Positions 41,601 to 48,671 are shown, counted from the stretch's first letter. The stretch is DNA of 64,000 bases from Lentzea albida (GCF_900111005.1 NZ_FOFV01000011.1:248001-312000), one strand, 5' to 3'. The notes: generated from the letters alone by a model not told the origin. Numbers and translations are program-made.

Positions 41601-41800
41601 ACGTTCTCCCTGCCTTTGGCACCTCGGGCATGGACCCTGCCGTTGCTGACGGTGATCTCGTCACCGGTGACGAGCGTGACCTTGGTGGTCAGTCCCTCTG
41701 CCACGACCGCCTGTTCCCGCGGTGCCGCCGAAGCAGGAACGGCTGCCGTGGCGGCCACCACGACAGCCGTCAGCCCGGCGGCGATGTGTGATCGTTTCAA
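38651..41800 (-). CDS. Secreted subtilisin-family (S8) serine protease, 1049 aa
   Basis: A large exported protease from TTG 41800, with AGGGG eight bases before it. Residues 1-26 are a Sec signal (MKRSHIAAGLTAVVVAATAAVP, cleavage at ASA-AP; only the key part is given). After a pro-region (about 27-180), the S8 catalytic triad is D201 (AVLDTGVD), H233 (HGHGTHVAS) and S401 (GTSMATPHV), with the oxyanion N324 in AAGNSGG. The remaining 600 residues are beta-rich: a fibronectin-like segment with NTGTSDVTLDLSV and further modules, of unknown binding role. The architecture matches actinobacterial subtilases such as those with C-terminal extensions. It degrades extracellular protein. Confidence 0.92.
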   Translation of the reverse strand: MKRSHIAAGLTAVVVAATAAVPASAAPREQAVVAEGLTTKVTLVTGDEITVSNGRVHARGAKGRENVGFRSFKDPRGDLHVVPLDAQDRLNSGELDERLFDVSLLARSGYDDKASRTIPLIVQGQAISAAGAESLPSIGAHAITVGKDGSFWAGARAAGSGRIWLDGKVTASLDRSAAQVGAPQAWEKGFTGKDVTVAVLDTGVDETHPDLAGAVVESKNFSDSDTTDDRHGHGTHVASTVTGDGKYKGIAPDAKVVNGKVLGDYGGGRESDIIAGMEWAATKAKIINMSLGSSWPDEGTDPMSLALNRITEQTGALFVVAAGNSGGTIGSPAAADAALTVGAVNRDDSLAEFSSRGPRWVNNAVKPDITAPGVDIVAAKAKNGQIGTPVDEGHVSLSGTSMATPHVAGAAAIVASKNPTWKAEDIKAALMNSAKPNPSLSIYEQGAGRLDVNRAVSTGVSTNHGSLSLGTALWPHDDDQPITQKLTYRNTGTSDVTLDLSVTEVKPAGAGLFSVSPAKLTVPAGGSADATVTADTKAAVPDGIYGAVVLSSDGVRVPIGVVKEVESYDLKLTFLDNNGAPTQYYDYRFVSLDQPQAYFRYDPSGTLVQRLPKGKYFLDGTISTRDPDPAKSLITTLTEPALDVTGNAEVVFDARQGNQPGIAIEAKDAKAATAGLGFLMQAPWGQTGGTWYLNSFDYVRVVPSKTSWPTFEFYAESVLAKPDANGTFDGSPYQYHVRIGEKTRVPATVQRSVKDRELARVDSVTHARVPGSVGQRDSGASGPLPLRLKEFYTPGVEWDGALTEFVKLGEYPSLGSQFSIAPRVFKLGRTTTEHWNSAVYGPGVPHQPGTVRFAGRVGNVLRLDVPLHSAQGMYGFSTSTGRTTVTVDGKVISDQPESGYAYIPDAPAERKRYTVHTEATRDSQSSKVTTDWSFYSEHVPGDLYQSVPLLAVRFTPQLDDRNRAARVLTVPITVERNGTGPVTNVKAPAVQVSYDEGKTWKPVSLRKTKAGWQVTLVHPHGAKNVSFKARAADAGGDVQQTILRAYDLK

Positions 41801-41895
41801 CGCGAATTCCCCTAGTTCACTGAAGAAGGAATAGCCCTCAGTGACTAAGACACTCCGGTCGGTGGCGGCGTTGCAGCCGCGATCACGTCACGTGT

Positions 41896-42588
41896 TCACA
41901 GAACCGTCTGGATGGCCCGTTCGACGGCCGCCTCGACGTGCAGGCGGGTGGTCGGGAACACCGGGAGCGGCACGTCGGCCTGCGAGATCAGCAGTTCGAT
42001 CTCGGTGCACCCGAGGATGACGCCCTGCGCCCCGTCGAACCGCGCGATCACGTCTTGATAGGCGCGGCGCGACTCATCGCGGACGATGCCGAGGCACAGC
42101 TCGTCGTAGATGATCCGGTGCACGGTCGCCCGGTCCTCTTCCGACGGCACGAGCACCTTCAGGCCGTGCGACTCCAGGCGTTCGCGGTAGAACGCCTGGT
42201 CCATGGTGAAACCGGTGCCGAGCAGACCGACGGTGGTGAGCCCGGCGGCCTTGATCGCCTGCGCCGTGGTGTCGCCGAGGTGGACCACCGGGACGTCGAC
42301 CGCGGCCTGGACCTGGTCGTACACCTTGTGCATGGTGTTGGTGCAGATCAGCACGAAGTCGGCGCCCGCCGCCTGCAGGCCCGCGGCGGCCTCGGCGAGG
42401 GCCTTGCCCGCGTCGTCCCAGCGGCCCTCAACCTGCATGCGTTCGATCTCGGCGAAGTCGACGGAGTGCAGGACCACCTTGGCGGAGTGCAGCCCGCCGA
42501 GGCGCTCGCGTACGAGCACGTTCGCCAGCCGGTAGTACTCCGCGCTGCTCTCCCAGCTCATCCCGCCCAGCATTCCGATCGTCAACAT
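41896..42588 (-). CDS. Aspartate/glutamate racemase-family protein
   Basis: A 230-residue protein from ATG 42588 (MLTIGMLGGMSWESS). The two catalytic cysteines are in ICTNTMHK and in GCTEIELL, each in the position expected for the Asp/Glu/hydantoin racemase superfamily; MLGGMSWESSAEYY is the YgeA/RacX-type N-terminus. It interconverts L- and D-amino acids without a cofactor. It lies eight bases downstream of a TIGR03086 gene. A broad-specificity amino-acid racemase is likely; aspartate as substrate is not proven. Confidence 0.9.
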   Translation of the reverse strand: MLTIGMLGGMSWESSAEYYRLANVLVRERLGGLHSAKVVLHSVDFAEIERMQVEGRWDDAGKALAEAAAGLQAAGADFVLICTNTMHKVYDQVQAAVDVPVVHLGDTTAQAIKAAGLTTVGLLGTGFTMDQAFYRERLESHGLKVLVPSEEDRATVHRIIYDELCLGIVRDESRRAYQDVIARFDGAQGVILGCTEIELLISQADVPLPVFPTTRLHVEAAVERAIQTVL

Positions 42589-42596
42589 GCCAACAG

Positions 42597-43151
42597 TCAA
42601 GCACTCCACCGCGGCGCACGGCCGGTGGTGGCCAGCAGCCGCTCGAACGGCGAGGCGTCGGCCGGTGCGGCGACCGGGTCCTGGAAGACCTTCATCTCGA
42701 CGGCCATCGGGCCCATCTGCTCGACCAGGGCCTTGACCTCGGTGAACACCTCCGGGTCGGGCTCGAAGGTCTGACCGGTGGCCTGGGCGAGGTCGGAGAC
42801 GTGCACGGTGAGGTCGAGCAGCACGAGGCCGCCGACGGTCTGGGCGGGCATCCGCATGTTCCCGGCGATGCCCTCGGTGGCGCCGGGCTCACCCCACGCC
42901 TCGACGAGCTTCGCCGTCTCGGCCGGGTACCGCGTGCGCCAGTCCGGGTAGGACGGGGTGTGGCTGAAGTCGGCGTCCTGCTTCGCGGCGAGCTTCTGGA
43001 ACTCGACGACGACGTGCAGCAGGTGGTCGAGCAGCGCGCGGACGTCGTAGTCGGCGCACGGCGTGGGCTTGGTCAGGTCGTCGTCGGTGATGGCCGCGAT
43101 GACGGGCAGTGCGTGGTCGCGGGCCCGGTCGAGCAGAACGCTGAGCTTCAT
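42597..43151 (-). CDS. TIGR03086-family (mycothiol-type) protein
   Basis: A 184-residue protein from ATG 43151. The DinB-like motif set is ITDDDLTKPTPCADYDVRALLDHLLHVV (with the first metal histidine), DWRTRYP and LVLLDLTVHVSDLAQATGQ with the next histidine. It is a second TIGR03086 member in the window but not a close copy of the one at 37181, to which it matches only in motifs. It precedes the racemase gene, with which it is probably co-transcribed. It is divergent from an AraC-type regulator 61 bases away. Confidence 0.82.
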   Translation of the reverse strand: MKLSVLLDRARDHALPVIAAITDDDLTKPTPCADYDVRALLDHLLHVVVEFQKLAAKQDADFSHTPSYPDWRTRYPAETAKLVEAWGEPGATEGIAGNMRMPAQTVGGLVLLDLTVHVSDLAQATGQTFEPDPEVFTEVKALVEQMGPMAVEMKVFQDPVAAPADASPFERLLATTGRAPRWSA

Positions 43152-43212
43152 GGTCCCGAGGCTATTTCCGGTGTTGCCGGCGTTCTTGAAGAAACGCGCC
43201 AACCTAGGATCC

Positions 43213-43989
43213 GTGGTTGTGCAGGGGCCGCGCCGGGACACTCGGGGGATCGTGGACGCGCGCGAGCTTTTCGCCCGCGTGCGGTTCCGCCGCCGCATGC
43301 CGTGCGCCGAGTTGCAGCCGTACCTGGAGCACTACTGGCTGATCGACGGCGAACTGGACGAGCCCTACACGTCCCACGTCGTGCCGCACCCGTCGGTGAA
43401 CGTCGTGTTCGAGCGCGGCTTCGACCGGCCGGAGATCGCGGGCGTGGGGCTGGGCCTGTTCAGCCGCGTGCTGGACGGGCGGATCCGGGTGGCGGGCGTG
43501 CAGTTCCGGCCCGGCGGGTTCCGGCCGTTCCGGCCGGAGCCGGTGTCGGAGTGGACCGGGCGGCACGTGCGGCTCGACGTGCCGTCGTCGCTGGTGCTGG
43601 ACGTGGAGGACGAGGACGAACGGGTGGCCGCGCTCGACGCGTTCCTGCTCGGCCTCGGCCCGGTCGCCGACCCGCAGGCGACGCTCGCCATGGAGCTGGT
43701 GCAACGGATCCGCGACGACCGCTCGGTGCAGCGGGTGTCGGGTTTCGCGCGCGACTGCGGCGTGGCGGTGCGGACGATGCAGCGGCTGTTCGCGGACTAC
43801 GTCGGGGTGAGCCCGAAGTGGGTCATCCTGCGCTACCGCATCCACGAGGCCTTGGAGCGCGCCGAGACGGAGGTGGAGTGGGCGGGGCTGGCCGCCGACC
43901 TCGGGTACAGCGACCAGGCGCACCTCGTCCGGGACTTCACGCAGACCGTGGGCGTCTCCCCCACGGCGTACGCGCGCGCTCTCACCTGA
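43213..43989 (+). CDS. AraC-family transcriptional regulator (DUF6597 N-domain)
   Basis: A 258-residue regulator; GTG 43213 is used here, with GTG 43219 or 43252 possible. The N-terminal sensor domain has ELQPYLEHYWLIDGELDE and HVVPHPSVNVVFE, the hallmarks of DUF6597. The C-terminal HTH has VAVRTMQRLFADYVGVSPKWVILRYRIHEALE and YSDQAHLVRDFTQTVGVSPTAYARA, the two AraC half-helices (in parts). It is divergent from the TIGR03086-racemase pair, with a TTCTT-G-AAGAA dyad at 43183-43193 between them. It converges on a VOC gene with an eight-base overlap. Confidence 0.88.
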   Translation: MVVQGPRRDTRGIVDARELFARVRFRRRMPCAELQPYLEHYWLIDGELDEPYTSHVVPHPSVNVVFERGFDRPEIAGVGLGLFSRVLDGRIRVAGVQFRPGGFRPFRPEPVSEWTGRHVRLDVPSSLVLDVEDEDERVAALDAFLLGLGPVADPQATLAMELVQRIRDDRSVQRVSGFARDCGVAVRTMQRLFADYVGVSPKWVILRYRIHEALERAETEVEWAGLAADLGYSDQAHLVRDFTQTVGVSPTAYARALT

Positions 43990-44419
43990 AGTACTCGCAC
44001 AGCTCGATGAGGATGCCCTCGGGGCCGCGGACGTAGCAGGTCTTGAGCACGTCCTCATAGGTCTCGACGTTCCTGACGACCTCGGCGCCGTGCGGCTGGA
44101 GGCGGGTGAGGGTGTCGTCGAGGTCGTCGACGACGAACGCGACGTGCCGCAGCCCGAGTGCGTGGATCGGGGCGTGCGAGCCGCCGTCGATGCTCTTCGG
44201 TGTCTGGAACTGGCTGAACTCGATGCGGTAGCGGTCGTCCGGGGTCTTCATCATCGCGATGTCGCTGGTGGAGCCGTCGAGGCCGATGACGCCGTCGACG
44301 AGCTCGCCCTCCATGTGCGCCTTGCCCTCGAGCTCCATGCCGAGCTCCTCGAAGAACGCGACGGCGGCCGCGAGGTCGGTGACGGTCATTCCGACGTGGT
44401 GCATGTTCTGGATGCTCAT
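43982..44419 (-). CDS. VOC-family (glyoxalase-fold) protein
   Basis: A 145-residue VOC protein from ATG 44419. Motifs: MHHVGMTVTDLAAAVAFFEELGMELEG with the first metal histidine, ALGLRHVAFVVDDLDDTLTRL with the second, and the closing RGPEGILIELCEYF with the last Glu (key stretches). Presence of these three ligands suggests a working metal site, as in extradiol dioxygenases and fosfomycin-type thiol transferases. The substrate is unknown. It is divergent from the LysE gene, with 109 bases between. Confidence 0.87.
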   Translation of the reverse strand: MSIQNMHHVGMTVTDLAAAVAFFEELGMELEGKAHMEGELVDGVIGLDGSTSDIAMMKTPDDRYRIEFSQFQTPKSIDGGSHAPIHALGLRHVAFVVDDLDDTLTRLQPHGAEVVRNVETYEDVLKTCYVRGPEGILIELCEYFR

Positions 44420-44458
44420 GTCTCAGGGACGGAGCCGTCGGCGCGGTCTCTACCTTCG

Positions 44459-44504
44459 AAGTGGTCCAACTTGGCGAGTGGTTTTTGGCTCTCCTGGCTG
44501 GACC
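44459..44504. promoter_or_regulatory. Possible MocR/GntR-type site upstream of LysE gene
   Basis: AAGTGGTCCAACTT (44459-44472) contains GGTCCA, and the inverted TGGACC appears at 44499-44504. GTGGTCCA-type boxes are seen in front of LysE/EamA exporters that are controlled by MocR or GntR regulators. No such regulator is in the window, so the call is tentative. Confidence 0.35.
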
Positions 44505-44528
44505 GCTTTCCCGGCAGAGTCCTACGGC

Positions 44529-45119
44529 ATGAGCCTCGCATTCCTGATCACGACGTTGATCGCGGTCGCCACCCCCGGCACCGGTGTGCTGTACACGTTG
44601 TCCGCCGGCCTCGCGCACGGGCGGAAAGCGAGCGTGGTGGCCGCGTTCGGCTGCACCCTGGGGATCGTGCCGCACGTGCTGGCCACGGTGACCGGCCTGG
44701 CGGCGTTGCTGCACGCGAGCGCGCTGGCGTTCGAGATCGTGAAGTACCTGGGCGTCGCGTACCTGCTGTACCTGGCGTGGGCGACGTTGCGGGACAAGGA
44801 CGAGCTGGTCGTGGAGTCGTCCGCGGCACCGGCGTCCGCGCGCAGGGTCGTGGTGTCGGCGGTGCTGGTCAACCTGCTCAACCCGAAGCTGACGATCTTC
44901 TTCGTGGCGTTCCTGCCGCAGTTCGCGACGGGGTTCGGGCAGATGGTGACGCTGAGCGCGGTGTTCATGGCGCTGACGTTCGTGGTGTTCGCCGTGTACG
45001 GGGTGTTCGCGGCGTCGATGCGCGACCGGGTGCTGGCCCGGCCGCGGGTGGTGGTGTGGTTGCGGCGGTTCTTCGCGGCGTCGTTCGCCGCTTTGGGCGC
45101 GAAGCTGGCGCTCACCTAG
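44529..45119 (+). CDS. LysE-family amino-acid exporter
   Basis: A 196-residue membrane protein with six predicted helices. The LysE/RhtB signature is ITTLIAVATPGTGVLYTLSAGLAHG at the N-terminus with the conserved TPG turn, KYLGVAYLLYLAWATLRDK after helix 3 and LVNLLNPKLTIFFVAFLPQFAT with the conserved NPK (landmarks only). Such proteins export amino acids or small cations with proton exchange. The stop overlaps the convergent ECF sigma factor gene by four bases. Confidence 0.9.
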   Translation: MSLAFLITTLIAVATPGTGVLYTLSAGLAHGRKASVVAAFGCTLGIVPHVLATVTGLAALLHASALAFEIVKYLGVAYLLYLAWATLRDKDELVVESSAAPASARRVVVSAVLVNLLNPKLTIFFVAFLPQFATGFGQMVTLSAVFMALTFVVFAVYGVFAASMRDRVLARPRVVVWLRRFFAASFAALGAKLALT

Positions 45120-46360
45120 CAGCTGGCGGCGCGTTCCAGCAGCAGGGTGCGCTCGCGTTCGTTGCGCGTGAGCGAGGCGGCCTTCTCGAACTCGGCCTTC
45201 GCCTCGGCGGTGCGCCCCAGCTTGACCAGGAAGTCGCCGCGCACGCTGGGCAGCAGGTGGTAGCCCTGCAACGCCTTCTCGCCCGCGATCTCGTCCACGA
45301 GCGCGAGTCCGGCGGCGGGCCCGAACGCCATCGACAACGCCACGGCGCGGTTGAGCTCCACGATCGGGGACGGCGAGATGCCCGCGAGCACCTGGTAAAG
45401 GGCGGCGATGCGCTGCCAGTCCGTGTCCTCGGCCTTGCGCGCACGGGCGTGGCACGCGGCGAGGGCCGCCTGCACGTAGTAGGGGCCGGGCGGCTGGTTC
45501 AGCGCTTCGGCGCGTTCCAACGCCTTCAGGCCGCGGCCGATGAGCAGCCAGTCCCACTTGCCCCGGTCCTGCTCCAGCAGCAGCACGGGCTCGCCGCCGG
45601 GGCCGGTGCGGGCCCTGGTCCGGGAGGCCTGGATCTCCATCAGCGCGACGAGACCGTGGACCTCGGCCTCCTTGGGCGCGAGCTCGGCGAGCACGCGGCC
45701 CAGGCGCAGCGCCTCGGCGCAGAGTTCGGGGCGCAGCCAGTCGTCGCCCTGCGTGGCGGAGTAACCCTCGTTGAAGATCAGGTAGAGGACCTCGAGGACG
45801 CTGGCGAGCCGCGAGGCGAGCTCGGGGCCTTCGGGGACCTCGAACGGGACGCCGGCGTCGGCCAGGGTCTTCTTGGCGCGGACGATGCGCTGGGCCACGG
45901 TGGCGTCGCTGACGAGGAACGCGCGGGCGATCTCCTCGGTCTTGAGGCCGCCGAGCATCTTGAGCGTGAGCGCGACCCGTGCCTCGGTGCCGAGGACGGG
46001 GTGGCAGGCGGTGAACATGAGGCTCAGGAGGTCGTCGCCGATCTCGTCCTCGATGCCCTCGGCGGCGTCCGGCGTGGTCTCCTGGACGTCGCGGCCGATC
46101 TCCTCGACCTTGCGGGCGAAGTTCTCGCGCCGCCGGATCTGGTCGACGGCCCGCCGTTTCGCCGTGGTCATCAGCCAGGCGCCGGGGTTGCGGGGCACGC
46201 CCTGTTCCGGCCACTGCTCGAGTGCCTGGACCAGGGCGTCCTGCGCCATCTCCTCGGCCAGGCCGACGTCGCGCACGTACCTGGCCAGCGCGGCGATGAC
46301 CTTCGCCGACTCCATCCGCCAGACCGCGTCGACGGTGCGGTGCACCGAGGTAGCCCCCAT
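45116..46360 (-). CDS. ECF RNA polymerase sigma factor, ECF42-type with C-terminal TPR-like (DUF6596) domain
   Basis: A 414-residue sigma factor. Region 2 is at about residues 10-80 (VGLAEEMAQDALVQALEQWP, NPGAWLMTTAKRRAVDQIRR), region 4 at about 110-175 (LTLKMLGGLKTEEIARAFLVSDATVAQRIVRAKK, in parts), and the rest is the long helical DUF6596 domain (YLIFNEGYSAT, WLRPELCAEALRLGRVLAEL, ELNRAVALSMAFGP). That extension and a YCII gene directly upstream define the ECF42 group, in which no anti-sigma factor is known. Seven bases separate it from the YCII mini-gene, so the pair is an operon. Confidence 0.9.
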   Translation of the reverse strand: MGATSVHRTVDAVWRMESAKVIAALARYVRDVGLAEEMAQDALVQALEQWPEQGVPRNPGAWLMTTAKRRAVDQIRRRENFARKVEEIGRDVQETTPDAAEGIEDEIGDDLLSLMFTACHPVLGTEARVALTLKMLGGLKTEEIARAFLVSDATVAQRIVRAKKTLADAGVPFEVPEGPELASRLASVLEVLYLIFNEGYSATQGDDWLRPELCAEALRLGRVLAELAPKEAEVHGLVALMEIQASRTRARTGPGGEPVLLLEQDRGKWDWLLIGRGLKALERAEALNQPPGPYYVQAALAACHARARKAEDTDWQRIAALYQVLAGISPSPIVELNRAVALSMAFGPAAGLALVDEIAGEKALQGYHLLPSVRGDFLVKLGRTAEAKAEFEKAASLTRNERERTLLLERAASC

Positions 46361-46367
46361 GGGGGCA

Positions 46368-46598
46368 TCAGACCACAGCCACCTGACGTATTTCCACGAC
46401 GCACGCCGGGAGGCCGATGCGCTTGACCCGCTCCACGGCCTCTTCGTGGTCGCGCACGTCGATCAGCCAGTACCCCGACACCCCGCACGCGCCGGGGACG
46501 AGGTCACCGGCGTCGAGCAGGACGCCCGCGTGCCGCAGCGCGTCCCCGTGCAGCGCCGCCAACGGACTCGGGCTCCTGACGAACACCATGAACCGCAC
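46368..46598 (-). CDS. Shortened YCII-domain protein lacking the DGPF motif
   Basis: A 76-residue protein from GTG 46598 (MRFMVFVRSPSP). It begins like other YCII proteins and ends with GYWLIDVRDHEEAVERVKRIG and IEVRQV-like EIRQVAVV, but the central region with the DGPF and E-x-KE residues is absent (ALRHAGVLLDAGDLVPGACGV goes straight to SGYW). Typical members are 110-140 residues, so an internal in-frame deletion is likely. It sits directly upstream of the ECF42 sigma gene. Its ribosome site lies inside a 51-base hairpin. Confidence 0.78.
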   Translation of the reverse strand: MRFMVFVRSPSPLAALHGDALRHAGVLLDAGDLVPGACGVSGYWLIDVRDHEEAVERVKRIGLPACVVEIRQVAVV

Positions 46599-46648
46599 CG
46601 GACCTCCTCGTTCGCCCTCTCGTGAAGACGTCGAACGGGGAGGTCCGG
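46598..46648 (-). promoter_or_regulatory. Hairpin sequestering the ribosome site of the YCII/ECF42 operon
   Basis: In the minus-strand transcript 16 of 17 base pairs form between 46632-46648 and 46598-46614, with one A-C mismatch and a 17-base loop (46615-46631). The arm next to the gene contains GAGGAGG (46604-46610), four bases before GTG 46598, so the Shine-Dalgarno is buried. It also lies 14 bases after the NmrA stop and could be a terminator, though no T-run follows. Confidence 0.7.
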
Positions 46649-46662
46649 GATCGACGCGGTGA

Positions 46663-47499
46663 TCAGCCGCGGAAGTCGGCGGCGTGGTCGCGGGCCCACC
46701 GCGCGAACGTGCGGTAGGGCCTGCCGGTGAGGTTCTCGTAGTCCGGTGACACGACGAACTCGTAGTCGCTGAAGTCGTCGGGCTCGCCGCCCTCGTAGCC
46801 GCCGAGGCCGAGGACGTACCGCGCGATCTCCTCGGGCCAGCCGACGCTGACGTAGTAGGCGAGCGCCTCGTCGACGGTGACGTCGCGGAACGTCAGCGTG
46901 CGCCCGATCGCGGCGCCGATGTCGCGGGCCATGTCCCGTTGCGTGAGCTGCGGCGGCCCGGACAGGTCGTAGGCCTTGCCGGCGTGACCGTCCTCCTGCA
47001 GGACCTTGATCGCCACGTCGGCGATGTCCGCTTCGTGGATCGGCTGCCCGAGCGAGTCCGGTTCGGGGTGCACGACCGTGCCGTCCTCACGGATCGAGGG
47101 GCCCCACAGGTCGATCTTGTTGGCCGCGAACTCTCCGGGCCGCAGGTGGGTCCACTCGACGCCGGACGCCTCCACGGCCTGTTCGACGGGCAGGTGGTGG
47201 GTGGTGTCGTAGCCGTAGGTCACCGCGCCCGAGGACAACGTGACGATCCGGCGCACCCCGGCCCGCACCGCGCGCTCGACCACGGCCTGCGCGGTCGGCG
47301 GGTGCGCGAACAGGTAGAGCCTCTCCACACCGTCGAACGGGAGGCCGTCCGGGTCGTCGAGGTCGGCCTTCACCACCTCGACGTGCGGCGGGAGGTCCGC
47401 CTTGGCCGGGTCGCGGGTGATCGCCCGGACGTGGCCGGAGAGCCCCCGCACCACCAGCCGGCCGACGTTGCCCGTCGCGCCGGTGACCAGCGTCGTCAT
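46663..47499 (-). CDS. NmrA-like NAD(P)-binding protein
   Basis: A 278-residue protein from ATG 47499, overlapping the TetR stop (ATGA). The Rossmann motif is MTTLVTGATGNVGRLVVRGL with GxxGxxG, then ITRDPAKADLP, VKADLDD and LFAHPPTAQAVVERAVRAG. This is the NmrA/atypical SDR group (NAD(P)H-binding, PF13460 type) that includes quinone oxidoreductases (QorB) and redox sensors. The Tyr-x-x-x-Lys motif of classical SDRs is not present, as expected. It forms an operon with the TetR that precedes it. Confidence 0.85.
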   Translation of the reverse strand: MTTLVTGATGNVGRLVVRGLSGHVRAITRDPAKADLPPHVEVVKADLDDPDGLPFDGVERLYLFAHPPTAQAVVERAVRAGVRRIVTLSSGAVTYGYDTTHHLPVEQAVEASGVEWTHLRPGEFAANKIDLWGPSIREDGTVVHPEPDSLGQPIHEADIADVAIKVLQEDGHAGKAYDLSGPPQLTQRDMARDIGAAIGRTLTFRDVTVDEALAYYVSVGWPEEIARYVLGLGGYEGGEPDDFSDYEFVVSPDYENLTGRPYRTFARWARDHAADFRG

Positions 47500-48251
47500 C
47501 GCATGCCCCCTTCGATGCCGTCGAGCAGCTTCTCGAGCCCGTAGTCGAACGAGCCGGTGATGGTGTCCGCGAGCGTGCCCTCGGTGTCGTAGGCGCCGGC
47601 GTTCCACAACGCCGTCATCGCCGGGTACCGCTCGACGTCGAAGTAGTCGTCCCAGAAGACCTGCCGCGCGCCCCACCACGAGTCGCCGGACTCGCCGGTC
47701 GTCTCCGCGAGCTGCTGGTCGTCGACCTCGGACGCCGCCGCGCCGTGCACGAACCCCTCGATCGCGACGTGGGCGACGGTGACCTCGCGCGGCTCCAGCC
47801 CGGAGTCGGCGAGCGCGGCCAGCACGAACTCCTGACCGTCCATCAGTCCCGGCCCGAGCGGCGGCCGCACCATCGACACGTCCCGCATCCACGGATGCGC
47901 CTGGTAGACCGCGCGCGTGCGGTCCGCGTAGTGCTTGACGCGCTCACGCCACGTGCCCTCGGACGCGAGGTCGCGTTCCTGCAGCACCGTGTCGGCCATG
48001 AGGTCGATCAGCTCGGCCTTGCCGGGCACGTGCGTGTAGAGCGACATCGTGCCGACGTTCAGCTCCTGCGCGACCTGGGCCATCGACATCGCGCCGAGCC
48101 CGTCGCGGTCGGCCACCGCGATCGCCGCGGTGACGATCTGGTCGACGCTCACCTTGGGCTTCCTGCCGACCGGTTTCGGCTCCGGCGGCCTGCGCCAGAG
48201 CAGCGCGAGCGTCCTGGCCGGGTCTCCCCCGCCGCTGCGTTCGGCGGCCAT
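47496..48251 (-). CDS. TetR-family regulator (TetR_C_1 type)
   Basis: A 251-residue regulator from ATG 48251. The N-terminal extension GGGDPARTLALLWRRP is shared with the TetR at 62755. The HTH is MSMAQVAQELNVGTMSLYTHVPGKAEL (in parts), and the C-terminal domain (YQAHPWMRDVSM, EGFVHGAAASEVDDQQL, YPAMTALW) is TetR_C_1 like TetR itself. It precedes the NmrA gene and shares four bases with it. Nested repeats at 48264-48307 are its likely operators. It lacks a divergent efflux gene, so the target is probably the NmrA-like oxidoreductase. Confidence 0.9.
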   Translation of the reverse strand: MAAERSGGGDPARTLALLWRRPPEPKPVGRKPKVSVDQIVTAAIAVADRDGLGAMSMAQVAQELNVGTMSLYTHVPGKAELIDLMADTVLQERDLASEGTWRERVKHYADRTRAVYQAHPWMRDVSMVRPPLGPGLMDGQEFVLAALADSGLEPREVTVAHVAIEGFVHGAAASEVDDQQLAETTGESGDSWWGARQVFWDDYFDVERYPAMTALWNAGAYDTEGTLADTITGSFDYGLEKLLDGIEGGMR

Positions 48252-48263
48252 CCGTCCACCCCA

Positions 48264-48307
48264 TTTCCGTAGGCCATACGGAAACAATACCGTATGACGT
48301 ACGGAAA
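48264..48307. promoter_or_regulatory. Nested operators upstream of the TetR-NmrA operon
   Basis: The inner dyad is CATACGG (48275-48281) and CCGTATG (48290-48296) with an 8-base spacer. An outer dyad, TTTCCGTA (48264-48271) and TACGGAAA (48300-48307), encloses it. The region lies 12 bases upstream of the TetR ATG and just after the MerR gene end. Confidence 0.78.
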
Positions 48308-48312
48308 CCGGG

Positions 48313-48621
48313 TCAGTTCTGGCGCAGCCGCGCCTGCAGCGCTTCGACCTCGGCGTTCGCGGCGGCCAGGTCGTCCTGCAGCCGCACGATCACCGCCGCC
48401 GAGACGAGCGAGTGGCCCTCGTCGAACAGGACGCGGTAGCGGCGGGCCAGGCCGAGCTGGCGGCGGGAGTACCGCCGGTGGCCGCCGCCGGAGCGGCCCG
48501 GCACGAGCACCTCCGCGGCGTCGAGGCTGCGCAGGAACGCCTGCTGGACGCCGAGCACCTCGGCGGCCCGCCCGGTGGTGTACGCGGGGTAGTCCTCGTC
48601 GTCGAGGTCGCTCAGCGGCAC
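48313..48621 (-). CDS. MerR-like helix-turn-helix regulator
   Basis: A 102-residue protein from GTG 48621 with GAGGAG upstream. The MerR winged HTH is AYTTGRAAEVLGVQQAFLRSLDAAEVLVPGRSGGGHRRYSRRQL in pieces (AAEVLGVQQAFLRSL, GGGHRRYSR), and the C-terminal helix AAANAEVEALQARLRQN is a dimerising coil. It lacks a ligand or metal domain and resembles short HspR-like proteins. It is divergent from a 73-residue gene, and a TGAC-N10-GTCA dyad sits in the spacer of that gene's promoter, as is typical for MerR activation. Confidence 0.85.
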   Translation of the reverse strand: MPLSDLDDEDYPAYTTGRAAEVLGVQQAFLRSLDAAEVLVPGRSGGGHRRYSRRQLGLARRYRVLFDEGHSLVSAAVIVRLQDDLAAANAEVEALQARLRQN

Positions 48622-48642
48622 ACGAACTCCTCAAGTAGGCGC

Positions 48643-48671
48643 TTGACACAACTTACAGTCAGCGCTACAAA
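48643..48671 (+). promoter_or_regulatory. Sigma70-type promoter with MerR-like dyad
   Basis: TTGACA (48643-48648) is 17 bases from TACAAA (48666-48671). The dyad TGAC (48644-48647) N10 GTCA (48658-48661) overlaps the -35 box and spacer. It would drive the gene starting at 48713 and is 22 bases from the divergent MerR start. Confidence 0.65.
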
